A stretch of DNA of 8,460 bases from Candidatus Kapaibacterium sp. (lineage in GTDB: Bacteria > Bacteroidota > Ignavibacteria > Kapaibacteriales > UBA2268): positions 1-8,460 of the forward strand of contig JAQIDA010000323.1 of assembly GCA_027858275.1 (NCBI GenBank). Reading direction: 5' to 3'. How positions within the stretch are numbered: position 1 is the first letter of the stretch; each line of letters starts with the position of its first letter. Under the pieces are notes generated by a model that was not told the DNA's origin, did not search any database, and saw nothing but the letters and a program-made list of their open reading frames with translations. This document shows, one piece after another, positions 1 to 6,583 of the stretch. The translations under genes were made by a program, and so were the position numbers.

Positions 1-304
1 CATTTATATTTGATATTTTACATTTGGAAATGATCGAATCTAAAAATTTCAAGTAATTGCGACGATTAGCAGCAGAATCATAGTCTTTATGGGAATAAAC
101 CCGAGCATTTTCTGTTAAGGTAGAGAATGGAACTAACATCTCATAATCTCCACGCTCCATAATTTTAACTCTTAAACAATCCTCATAACAATCTTCGATT
201 GGTTTTAATAGACTAACTTCATAATCTTTCCTTTCAACTTCCCTTGAAGATGAAGCACATGCAAAAATTGTCGCGGAAACTATTAGTAATAATAAGAATC
301 TCAT
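1..304 (-). CDS. Putative lipoprotein, C-terminus beyond window edge
   Basis: An open minus-strand frame starts at an ATG (302-304) and runs off the left edge without a stop, giving 101 visible codons. It begins MRFLLLLIVSATIFACASSS: one Arg, a hydrophobic stretch and a lipobox-like IFAC, so Cys16 would be the lipidated residue after signal peptidase II cleavage. Phe at position -2 is a slightly unusual lipobox residue. The mature part is charged and has two Cys in EDCYEDCLRV, plus the segment ENARVYSHKDYDSAANRRNY. I recognise no family, so function is unknown. No good Shine-Dalgarno site lies upstream; the nearest purine run is GGAAA, about 10 nt before the ATG. It is 107 bp downstream of the ORF ending at 412 on the same strand and may be read from that transcript or from its own promoter. 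Confidence 0.72.
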   Translation of the reverse strand, partial: MRFLLLLIVSATIFACASSSREVERKDYEVSLLKPIEDCYEDCLRVKIMERGDYEMLVPFSTLTENARVYSHKDYDSAANRRNYLKFLDSIISKCKISNIN

Positions 305-411
305 AATATTATCATTTCCAATTATTTATTATATCATTATAACTCGATCGTAGCCTAATAGTTCGATTTCTTATGCTACTCTCCCTTCTTCGGATGCAAT
401 ACGGACTGCAT

Positions 412-693
412 TTAATTAATATTCTTTGCTGTAACATCATTTTTTTTATCCGTTTGATCCTCTTGATAGCTTGTAATAACTATCCAATTCAAGGAATCAC
501 CCTTCAAAGATGAAATTCCCTGATATCCTTTATAAAGGCCTTCGTGGAGATACACAGTATCTCCGGGCAGTATAGCAGAGGCATAATGCGCTTTTTCGAT
601 AGTGGCGAATGATTCTCCCTGCCCAATGTGTACTTGGGCAATTCCGTTAACTGAAACAAACATCAGCAAGAAAGCATTAATCAACTTTTGCAT
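412..693 (-). pseudogene. Truncated secreted right-handed beta-helix protein (N-terminal remnant)
   Basis: This 93-residue ORF has a signal peptide (MQKLINAFLLMFVSVNGIAQ) followed by HIGQGESFATIEKAH, PGDTVYLHEGLYKGYQGI and LNWIVITSY. From memory this is the typical opening of secreted parallel beta-helix proteins (pectate-lyase-like): a 'fast I..A....PGDTVYL..G.Y' first coil, then 'W I V I..Y'. Such proteins normally run for several hundred residues. Here the match stops after about residue 75 and ends in a lysine- and asparagine-rich tail (DKKNDVTAKNIN). No helix coils and no T9SS tail follow. An 8-A run sits just before the tail, so a frameshift is possible, but the other frames downstream do not look like beta-helix coils; deletion or decay is more likely. 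The ATG is 9 bp after the stop of the upstream hydrolase-like gene, which suggests one transcript. It could instead be an expressed small secreted protein. Confidence 0.6.
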
Positions 694-702
694 TTTTAAC
701 CC

Positions 703-2115
703 TTATTCCATCACTATAAATTTTTCAACACAAAGATCACCAGCATTACTAATTACACACAGATATGTTCCTGAAGGAAGATGAGATATATCTATTTTCC
801 GAAGTTTTGAACCTGCGTTATCCGCCACTGTCATTATGCACTGCCCGAGCGGGTTGTATATAGAAATGTTCAGCAGAGGCACTTCCGCCTTTATTTCAAT
901 ATAATCAGATGCGGGATTTGGATAAATATTTAAAAAATCGTCATTATAAAGATTTTGAATAATATTATCCGCATAAGACAGCTTATAAATATGTGATTCA
1001 TAATTGCTGAAGGAATCTTTGAACTGACCTCCAACAATATCAATAAACCTGTTCTCATTTAAAACTTCAACTCGCAGCAGGGGATAATCGTCAGGAATCT
1101 CAAATGTCGCTTCCGTAGTACCGGGGCGCATTGCCGCAGCAAAAATATATTCATTCCCGGCAGTTGATTTAGTCATAACATCAACCGGAATATCCGGATT
1201 TGAACTTTCCGCGTTTGTATAATTTTCGATTGTTTGACTATTTAATACAGGTGCTAAGGATGATATTTGAAAATTTAAATCAGCTACTGCTTTGATCATT
1301 ATGCTGTCGTGCAAAAGTGCTGCTTCGTCGAATGAAGGAGCCCAGGAATGACAGAAATATCCGATTCCTGTTGCGCCGTGTATTATCGCCATCCATACTT
1401 CAGACTTCACTTCTTCAGGTGTAGGTTGTCTGTTATTATTGGCTTGTATTTTTGTTGTTTCAATCCAACACCAAGTCGGTTTTGGATTCACAGACCAGCT
1501 GATCAGACTGTCAATGCCTTTGGGAACATACCACAGTTTCTCGCTCACAACAGTGTCTTTATCATTCACAGGATAAATATCGAATGAAATAATATCGCAA
1601 CCCGCAATATAACCGTCATTTTCTTCCTTGTACATATTAAAATTCCCTGTACAAGTGCCGCGGCCGCCCCAGTTCAGATGAGACACACCCCTCCCCAAAT
1701 TAAGATAAACGGGACGTGTCGGATCATTAGATTTCAATAGATTATAATAAGATATTATTTCAGCCGGGTCGATGCAAGGATCATATTTTTGTGTGTCGCT
1801 GTTCCATTGTGCATTATCAGGTTCATCGCCATGCACCCAACCGCTAATTGTGCTGTCATTTCCGAGCGATAAACCAAATTCATTTTGATTGCAGATCACA
1901 TACATTCCTGCATCCTTTAGATCATCGAGCTGTGCCTGATTCAACTCATTCCACAGACCGACATATAAATTAATTCCTGCGTCTTTATATTCTTGGGCTC
2001 TGCTTGGAGATTGGAGCCAGACAGCAATAGGGAAATAATCCGGATTGCCGATTTGCGAAAAAGATGTGGAGTAACTAAACAGAATCAGCAATAGTATTGT
2101 AATTATTTTTTTCAT
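703..2115 (-). CDS. Secreted TIM-barrel glycoside-hydrolase-like protein with T9SS type A sorting domain
   Basis: A 470-residue protein. The chosen start is the ATG at 2113-2115, where a clean signal peptide begins (MKKIITILLLILFSYSTSFS, cleavage near Gln21). The frame is open upstream to a GTG at 2137-2139, but that would put eight polar residues before the signal. Residues about 28-290 read like an (alpha/beta)8 barrel of clan-A glycoside-hydrolase type: GWVHGDEPDN (Glu98, candidate acid/base), IISFDIYP (176-182) and PTWCWIET (Glu219, candidate nucleophile). About 305-380 looks like a small beta-sandwich. Residues 395-470 are a T9SS C-terminal sorting domain (LNIYPNPASDYIEI, ISIYNPLGQ, IDISHLPSGTYLCVI). 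The protein is therefore predicted to cross the outer membrane by T9SS and be released or surface-attached. Substrate and GH family cannot be assigned. It is followed 9 bp later by the truncated beta-helix ORF. No clear Shine-Dalgarno site is seen; the leader is A-rich. Confidence 0.85.
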   Translation of the reverse strand: MKKIITILLLILFSYSTSFSQIGNPDYFPIAVWLQSPSRAQEYKDAGINLYVGLWNELNQAQLDDLKDAGMYVICNQNEFGLSLGNDSTISGWVHGDEPDNAQWNSDTQKYDPCIDPAEIISYYNLLKSNDPTRPVYLNLGRGVSHLNWGGRGTCTGNFNMYKEENDGYIAGCDIISFDIYPVNDKDTVVSEKLWYVPKGIDSLISWSVNPKPTWCWIETTKIQANNNRQPTPEEVKSEVWMAIIHGATGIGYFCHSWAPSFDEAALLHDSIMIKAVADLNFQISSLAPVLNSQTIENYTNAESSNPDIPVDVMTKSTAGNEYIFAAAMRPGTTEATFEIPDDYPLLRVEVLNENRFIDIVGGQFKDSFSNYESHIYKLSYADNIIQNLYNDDFLNIYPNPASDYIEIKAEVPLLNISIYNPLGQCIMTVADNAGSKLRKIDISHLPSGTYLCVISNAGDLCVEKFIVME

Positions 2116-2273
2116 TTTCTTGTTTCTTATTTGTTGCACAGTGACCTATCTATCTTATTTTCCTGTCAGCAATATACAAAATTGGATAACAAGCAAAAAG
2201 CGAAAAAGAGTTGAGCCGATAGGAATAGAGTCTTTTTATTTACTGAAAATTTTCGCAATCAAAAAATATAATA

Positions 2274-2366
2274 GTAGGTCGGACGCCCTCGTCTGGCAGG
2301 ATTGTTTTGAACAGGACTTATGAACGGTTTATTCTGCTGTGCGACAGACCGGGGCGTCTGTCCTAC
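2274..2366. repeat. Inverted pair of REP-like hairpins (BIME-like)
   Basis: Two related 24-nt units lie head to head, 45 nt apart. Unit 1 is on the plus strand (2274-2297); unit 2 is on the minus strand (2366-2343). Aligned in the same sense they match at 19 of 24 positions. Each begins GTAGG and folds into a hairpin. Unit 1 pairs 2278-2285 with 2290-2297, an 8-bp stem with two G-U pairs and loop CCCT. Unit 2 pairs 2343-2349 with 2356-2362, a perfect 7-bp stem (GACAGAC/GTCTGTC). One stem position changes on both sides (T.G versus A-T), so pairing is kept. A GTAG tetranucleotide 5' of a GC-rich hairpin is the hallmark of REP elements mobilised by TnpA-REP (RAYT) transposases, and inverted pairs are the usual BIME layout. 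No RAYT gene is present here. The units are GC-rich in an AT-rich spacer. Confidence 0.65.
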
Positions 2367-2438
2367 TCTCAAAATAGCATGAAAAGTATTGATATATTAA
2401 TCACACACCTATACATCTCCCCCTGCAAAACATCCAAG

Positions 2439-2494
2439 AACCGGGCCTATTCATCTTAGACGTCTAACTTTCATAATAAGTCGATTTCCCGGTT
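2439..2494. repeat. Palindrome nested in an inverted repeat
   Basis: A 7-bp inverted repeat, AACCGGG (2439-2445) and CCCGGTT (2488-2494), encloses a perfect 12-bp palindrome, TTAGACGTCTAA (2456-2467). It lies about 230-280 bp upstream of the ATG at 2722. The palindrome could be the site of a dimeric DNA-binding protein, or the whole could be a decayed mobile repeat. No function is shown by the sequence alone. Confidence 0.35.
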
Positions 2495-2710
2495 TAACGG
2501 ATTCGTTTCAATGTATTCCAATATAATAATTTTCGTTATTGATAGTAATATAATCATTTTTTTTACTATACTGACTCTTAGTACCGAATCTGGGGGCAGG
2601 TTCACAACTAATTGGGATAGCTGGTTTTGTCTTATGATATTAATTTGCTATATTACGTTTCGGTAATTGATATTCAAGATATAAAATTGATACATATTCG
2701 ATTATTATAC

Positions 2711-2715
2711 AGGAG
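2711..2715 (+). promoter_or_regulatory. Shine-Dalgarno site for the 29-residue repeat protein
   Basis: AGGAG lies 6 nt before the ATG at 2722-2724, a near-ideal site and spacing. The leader CAGGAGTT is identical to the one before the lipoprotein gene at 7330-8370. Most other genes in this window lack such a site, so it fixes this start and marks these two genes as likely well translated. Confidence 0.75.
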
Positions 2716-2721
2716 TTCAAG

Positions 2722-4173
2722 ATGAAGTATTTAATTCTACTGATCAGTTTATTTGCAGTAACGTCGGTATCAGCCTCAGATGATTATTCCCAAAAGTTCG
2801 GACCGAATAAAACCCTTAAATCTACGGGGATAGTAGAGACCGTTTTGCTTGATAAAATTGATGACAGTTTTAAATATTCTTATACTTACAACAAGTATAA
2901 CGACATATTGAGTATGCTGAAAGAGCAGACTAATTTAGCAGAGCCGCTCCCACTAAACAGGCAGAGCTATACTTATAACTCAAGAAATCATCTTGCTGAA
3001 TGGCTATATGAGGTATATGAGACCGGCAAATGGGTAAATCGCATGAAAAGAGAGAGCAACTACGACAAAGCCGGGAATATGATAAACAAGACAACATACG
3101 AATGGACTGACAGTGATTGGGAAATGACAATTAAGTACTCAAACAGCTACGACAATGACAGGAACATATTAACACATCTGTATCAGACTTTTCAGAATGG
3201 TTCGCTCTCAAGCGGATCAAATAGAATCTACACCTATAATTCTTCCGGAGGAGTACTGACTACAACTCAGCAAAATTGGACAGGAACCGGGTATGAAAAC
3301 AATAACAAGACAACGAATCTTTATCAGAGAGATTCCTTGCTATACTCTACAACAACAGCCGATTGGGTTAAGAAACGATGGGAAAACACATTTAGAACTA
3401 CGCACTCTTACTCTTTGGCCGGCGATGTACTCACAACAGTCAACAGCAAATGGGTCGATAGAGTTATGAAATATTTGTCAAGATACACATACACATACAA
3501 TAAATTTCGGAATCTATTGACACGCACATCTGAAGTATTTATAACAGACTGGAGGAATTCATCACTCCAAACATATACATATAACGCAAACCATGATGTG
3601 TTATCTTTGATTATTCAGACTTGGGCCGACAGCAAATGGGAAAACACTTCCAAGTATGCTTATATCTATGACGAATTTGGAGATAAGTTAAGCACGACAA
3701 AGCTGACTTGGGATGACAGATCTTGGGAAAATGAAGAGAAACGAACTTACAAACACAACAGAGACTTCTATCTTATCGAAGCTCACTTCGAAGCTTGGAA
3801 CGGAAGCAGGTGGACAGACGAAAACGGAATGCTAAATTTTGTTGACTCAGAAGGAACCGGTTTTGGTTATACCGGATATAAGATTGAAATTATTTATAAG
3901 GGAGAGACGACTGTTGAAGAGACAGAGTATACGCACAGGCTTCAAGTTTATCCCAATCCCGGCATGGATGTTTTATATGTCAAATCTGAGAATATGCACG
4001 GAAACATCAGCATATATAACAGCTCAGGAGAAGCAATTAATTGCTCAGGGAATATAACTTTAAGTAATGACCAATTTAAGATTGATGTATCGTCATTAAC
4101 GAGCGGAGTATATATTCTGATGTATCAAACCGTGGCGGGCACTCAAACATCAGCTTTTGTTATTTCGAAATAA
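2722..4173 (+). CDS. Secreted T9SS protein made of eleven 29-residue repeats
   Basis: A 483-residue protein with signal peptide MKYLILLISLFAVTSVSASD (cleavage near Ala18/Ser19). Residues 53-370 form eleven tandem units of 29 residues (one of 28), starting at 53, 82, 111, 140, 169, 198, 227, 256, 284, 313 and 342. The pattern is roughly xYxYNxxxdvLtxxxqxW, then xxxxWEN and a polar tail. It is reminiscent of the YD repeats of RHS proteins but has a longer period, and similar 'YTYN...W...WEN' proteins are, from memory, common in T9SS bacteria. Residues about 405-483 are a T9SS type A sorting domain (LQVYPNPGMDVLYV, ISIYNSSGEAI, IDVSSLTSGVYILMY). The predicted fate is export by Sec, then T9SS, to the surface or medium; an extended beta structure with an adhesive or scaffold role is an inference. 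It is a single-gene transcript with a strong ribosome site upstream and a strong terminator downstream. Confidence 0.9.
   Translation: MKYLILLISLFAVTSVSASDDYSQKFGPNKTLKSTGIVETVLLDKIDDSFKYSYTYNKYNDILSMLKEQTNLAEPLPLNRQSYTYNSRNHLAEWLYEVYETGKWVNRMKRESNYDKAGNMINKTTYEWTDSDWEMTIKYSNSYDNDRNILTHLYQTFQNGSLSSGSNRIYTYNSSGGVLTTTQQNWTGTGYENNNKTTNLYQRDSLLYSTTTADWVKKRWENTFRTTHSYSLAGDVLTTVNSKWVDRVMKYLSRYTYTYNKFRNLLTRTSEVFITDWRNSSLQTYTYNANHDVLSLIIQTWADSKWENTSKYAYIYDEFGDKLSTTKLTWDDRSWENEEKRTYKHNRDFYLIEAHFEAWNGSRWTDENGMLNFVDSEGTGFGYTGYKIEIIYKGETTVEETEYTHRLQVYPNPGMDVLYVKSENMHGNISIYNSSGEAINCSGNITLSNDQFKIDVSSLTSGVYILMYQTVAGTQTSAFVISK
2878..3831 (+). repeat. Coding tandem repeats, 87-bp period, eleven units
   Basis: This is the DNA span of the eleven 29-residue units in the T9SS repeat protein. 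Unit length is held almost perfectly: ten units of 29 codons and one of 28. The DNA has diverged strongly between units, so the array is old and not a recent slippage expansion. The first unit and the unit at codons 140-168 lack the W..WEN half, while those at codons 284-312 and 313-341 are closest to consensus. Confidence 0.8.
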
Positions 4174-4217
4174 ACGAGAGATTCCAAAGCGACGGGAGAA
4201 TTTTAGCAGAGACAGAC

Positions 4218-4252
4218 AAAAAGGAACAGAGATAAAACTCTGTTCCTTTTTT
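4218..4252. terminator. Two-way intrinsic terminator between convergent genes
   Basis: A perfect 14-bp stem pairs 4218-4231 (AAAAAGGAACAGAG) with 4238-4251, around loop ATAAAA. It ends in T6 on the plus strand, and its left arm gives a U-tract on the minus strand. It lies 44 bp after the stop at 4173 and 26 bp before the convergent gene that ends at 4278, so it can serve both transcripts. Confidence 0.9.
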
Positions 4253-4277
4253 GTTGAAAACTCAATTGTGCTCCTCC

Positions 4278-5441
4278 CTATACTCTGATCAGTGCGGTTT
4301 CCGGATGGTACTGTTTCCATGAGAACCAATATTCGTCAGATATAGCCACAGTTTCAAGATTTTCTTCTATTTGACCTGAAATAAATTTGCCGCTTATATC
4401 CCATATTGTACCGCTGTTATTATCAATTATATGATTGTCTTGAACAGCAAATTTTGTATTCGAGTTTCCTTCAGGAATTTTATACGCATTGACCGCGTTG
4501 TTGATACCGACAAGAATAAATCTATGTTCGTTGTTTTGCACGACTATCTTATTTAAAACATCTTGTTTCAGATAAACTAAATTATCAGTGATCGATGAGT
4601 CAAAAATACCGATAACGGGAGTTCTTGCCGGGAAGGTATTGTCTCGGTTCTTTTTTGACAGACCAAACACAAATTCGGAGTCCATAATTTTTCCCCAAAT
4701 GCCGTGTATAGGCAATTCAAATTTTCTCAAATCTCTTGCTGTTACAGAGACTACATCTGGTACCGGAGATATCTTTTTGACATCTGCCCAGTTAAGAACC
4801 TGAAAAGTTATCATGTTTAAAGCAGAGGGATGTAAGTTTCCGATGATTGATCGGAATGTTGCCTGTTGGAAAAAAGTCTTTGTTTTTCTGTCGGCGACAA
4901 TCATATTCCCCTTTTTTATTGAAGCGACAAAAAGCGGGCCGATCTCAGTTACGTCAAAGGGGATAATGCTTCTGCACATGGCACAATATGTCAGAGAAAC
5001 GATTTTATCATTGAAACGATCATTGATTACGTGATGCCGGACAACATAGTCTAAGGGATAACATTTTGTGACGCCGGAACATGAAATCAGCGCCAATTGC
5101 ATGTCATCTTTAAGCGGAAGCTTTGAAATGTCTTTTGCAAAATCGGGAAAATCTACTGCTTTGAACATGACTTCCTGATGCATTTTATAAACCATTAATA
5201 CTGCTAAGCCTGAGAGGATCAGAGGCGTTATCGCCCAATCCGGGAAACTGTTCTGTTGAAAATAAATAATCACAGTCCAAACCGCAGAACCGATAAAAAC
5301 TGACCAATTGAAGGGCTTCCGCAAAAAGTAATGATAGTATTGCCATGTTGGAGGAGTAATTTCATTTATTGGTAATATCAATGCGCCAAAACCCATGAGT
5401 ATCGCGGCTGTCGCGGATGTATATAATATAAAAATCTCCAT
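4278..5441 (-). CDS. DUF3179 family protein with N-terminal membrane segments
   Basis: A 387-residue protein. Three hydrophobic segments (about 3-23, 46-61 and 69-86) anchor it in the inner membrane. From about residue 115 it matches the DUF3179 pattern as I recall it: KCYPLDYVVRHHVIND, then VSLTYCAMCRSIIPFD with a CxxC pair (Cys153, Cys156), then a 'DRKTKTFFQQATFRSIIGNL' block and NWADVKK. The C-terminal end, YWFSWKQYHPETALI, also fits the family. The family's reaction is not established; the conserved TYCxxC motif suggests a redox or metal-binding site, which is inference. The start is ATG 5439-5441, preceded by only a weak AAGG. The gene lies 38 bp downstream of the pseudouridine synthase gene and is probably cotranscribed, though no functional link is evident. 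It ends facing the shared terminator at 4218-4252. Confidence 0.87.
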   Translation of the reverse strand: MEIFILYTSATAAILMGFGALILPINEITPPTWQYYHYFLRKPFNWSVFIGSAVWTVIIYFQQNSFPDWAITPLILSGLAVLMVYKMHQEVMFKAVDFPDFAKDISKLPLKDDMQLALISCSGVTKCYPLDYVVRHHVINDRFNDKIVSLTYCAMCRSIIPFDVTEIGPLFVASIKKGNMIVADRKTKTFFQQATFRSIIGNLHPSALNMITFQVLNWADVKKISPVPDVVSVTARDLRKFELPIHGIWGKIMDSEFVFGLSKKNRDNTFPARTPVIGIFDSSITDNLVYLKQDVLNKIVVQNNEHRFILVGINNAVNAYKIPEGNSNTKFAVQDNHIIDNNSGTIWDISGKFISGQIEENLETVAISDEYWFSWKQYHPETALIRV

Positions 5442-5479
5442 ACTTTGAACCTTAAATCATTAGCATTAACATTCAGGAC

Positions 5480-6187
5480 TTATCCCCCGGTCAAACTCTT
5501 GAAATAAACCGGGATGTCCGTTTCAAAAGTCATTTCTTCTTGAGTGACCGGATGCGTAATAGTAAGAGATGCAGCGTGGAGACCGAGTCTTTTGATTCCT
5601 TTGTTGGTTTTTCCGTACATTTTGTCGCCGACTACCGGATATCCCTTTTCGGAGAAGTGAACACGAATTTGGTTTTTTCTTCCGGTATAGAGATTAATTT
5701 TCAGCAAGCTGTATTTGCCGGATTCTTTGAGAACTTTGTAGCCGGTTTTGGAGAATCTGCCTTTTTCGGGATCATTGACTGAATAGACTTTGTGCGCGCT
5801 GTTTTCAGCCAAATACGAACTGATGAGGCCTTCCTTCTCCGGCAATTTACCTGTAACAACGGCAAAGTAAGTTTTAGAAAAATCCTTCCATTGATCTTGC
5901 AACAGATGTTTGATTCTTTTTGTTTTCGCAAAAATTAGCACTCCGGAAGTCTCTCGGTCAAGACGATGCACTATAAAGACTCTGTTTTTTGAACGAGCGT
6001 TCCCTTTTCTGACATAATCAGTCAAATGGAAATAGGCTGTCCTCTCTTTTTCCCGTTCGGTGCTGACTGTCAGCAGACCTTCAACTTTATTGACCACAAT
6101 GATGTCCTGATCCTCATAAAGAATTGCAAGTCCTTTAGGCTGATGTTTTTTGGACGGCTTCTTGAATACTTTTCTTTTTTCTTGCAT
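5480..6187 (-). CDS. RluA-family RNA pseudouridine synthase (no S4 domain)
   Basis: A 235-residue enzyme predicted to isomerise uridine to pseudouridine in rRNA or tRNA. After a basic N-terminus (MQEKRKVFKKPSKKHQPK) comes ILYEDQDIIVVNKVEGLLTV (22-41). The catalytic motif HRLDRETSG (74-82) has Asp77 as the nucleophile. The later RluA-type motifs LYTGRKNQIRVH (166-177), GYPVVGDKMYG (182-192) and LGLHAASLTITHP (201-213) are all present. There is no S4 RNA-binding domain; the lysine-rich N-terminus may help bind RNA. The exact target uridine cannot be told from sequence. The frame continues upstream to a TTG (6266-6268), but the ATG at 6185-6187 gives the compact family start, while the extra 27 residues would run into the terminator-like hairpin. 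The ribosome site is weak and A-rich. It is the probable first gene of a pair with the DUF3179 gene. Confidence 0.92.
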   Translation of the reverse strand: MQEKRKVFKKPSKKHQPKGLAILYEDQDIIVVNKVEGLLTVSTEREKERTAYFHLTDYVRKGNARSKNRVFIVHRLDRETSGVLIFAKTKRIKHLLQDQWKDFSKTYFAVVTGKLPEKEGLISSYLAENSAHKVYSVNDPEKGRFSKTGYKVLKESGKYSLLKINLYTGRKNQIRVHFSEKGYPVVGDKMYGKTNKGIKRLGLHAASLTITHPVTQEEMTFETDIPVYFKSLTGG

Positions 6188-6266
6188 CGATTTTTTCTGT
6201 TTAGTTGTATTAGCTATGATCTTATATGTTGTGGAGGTCTCTTCAATTAAGGATGCAATATACGAC

Positions 6267-6302
6267 AAAAAAAGGCAGGAATATAAAGATACTCTTGCCT
6301 TT
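6267..6302 (-). terminator. Intrinsic terminator of the decayed lipoprotein-gene copy
   Basis: On the minus strand a 10-bp stem (6293-6302 with 6271-6280, one G-U pair, 12-nt loop) is followed by a run of seven U (6273-6267). It sits 23 bp past the stop of the gene remnant at 6326-6505, in the same relative place as the hairpin at 7265-7302 beside the intact gene. It would also insulate the rlu-type gene from upstream transcripts. Confidence 0.65.
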
Positions 6303-6325
6303 AAATTAAATCAACAAACCGGAGC

Positions 6326-6505
6326 TTATTTGAGCTTGAAGCTTCTTGCTGATTTGATGAAAATGTCTCTGTAGTTGTCTTTTTCATCATTGAACAAAAC
6401 TATAGTAACACTGTAGAGTTTTTTATCTTTATTTGCTATTGTTATTCGATAAAATATTTGTGTTCTATAATTATTTTTATTAAATTCTGTATTGACATAC
6501 TGAAA
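6326..6505 (-). pseudogene. 3'-end duplicate of the PsbP-like lipoprotein gene
   Basis: Reading the minus strand from 6505 to the TAA at 6326-6328 gives a 59-codon frame with no plausible start. Its C-terminus, DNYRDIFIKSARSFKLK, matches 15 of 17 residues of the C-terminus of the intact lipoprotein (DNYKDIFIKSARSFRLK, gene 7330-8370). Upstream, ANKDKKLYSVTIVLF aligns with TSKDKILYRITLIWF, and the frame opens with FQY as in the parent. Beyond that the parent-aligned frame hits two stops (TAA TAA at 6506-6511). DNA similarity also continues past the stop: AACAAACC is shared on both sides, followed by a terminator-like hairpin. This is the remnant of a duplicated gene whose 5' part is lost or decayed. 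The rest of the 6188-6583 spacer holds only the terminator and the unassigned leaders of the two flanking genes. Confidence 0.85.
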
Positions 6506-6583
6506 TTATTAAGTAATGTAGAGTGAGTTCAGTTTGTTTATAGGCATTTAATTGTTCAGTAACATAATAAAAATGGTGATTCG

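Larger units (their letters stand above)
2116..2721. other. 600-bp divergent intergenic region
   Basis: This spacer separates the minus-strand hydrolase-like gene from the plus-strand repeat protein gene, so it must hold both promoters. I see no convincing gene: the longest frame lacks protein-like composition and runs through a REP-like element. The contents I can support are the inverted REP-like doublet (2274-2366), a nested palindrome (2439-2494) and an AT-rich inverted repeat ATAGTAA/TTACTAT (2542-2548 with 2563-2569). No unambiguous promoter of either the sigma70 or the Bacteroidota TAnnTTTG type was found for either gene. Confidence 0.6.

Noticed and set aside
2116..2139. GTG-initiated N-terminal extension of the hydrolase-like protein (8 residues)
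   Set aside because: It would place polar residues before a canonical MKK-type signal peptide, and no ribosome site supports the GTG.
2120..2323. Plus-strand 67-codon ORF in the divergent spacer
   Set aside because: It overlaps the start of the minus-strand gene, has no ribosome site and ends across the REP-like element; it looks like chance.
2542..2569. ATAGTAA/TTACTAT inverted repeat as a terminator or operator
   Set aside because: It is a short AT-only stem with a 14-nt loop in AT-rich DNA, and no gene ends next to it; chance is likely.
2722..4173. RHS/YD-repeat toxin
   Set aside because: The repeats resemble YD motifs, but the period is 29 residues. There is no RHS core or toxin domain, and the C-terminus is a T9SS sorting domain.
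4278..6187. Functional link between the DUF3179 protein and the pseudouridine synthase as a new system
   Set aside because: They are 38 bp apart on one strand, but the pairing could be chance operon neighbours; nothing in either sequence implies a shared role.
6188..6268. TTG-initiated 27-residue extension of the pseudouridine synthase
   Set aside because: The extension has no family similarity, starts with TTG and would begin inside the A-tract of the upstream terminator. The ATG at 6185-6187 gives the normal start.
6492..6519. Sigma70-like promoter for the plus-strand lipoprotein (TTGACA then TAATGT)
   Set aside because: TTGACA is perfect, but the -10 candidate matches only 3 of 6 bases and the box lies inside the decayed gene copy.
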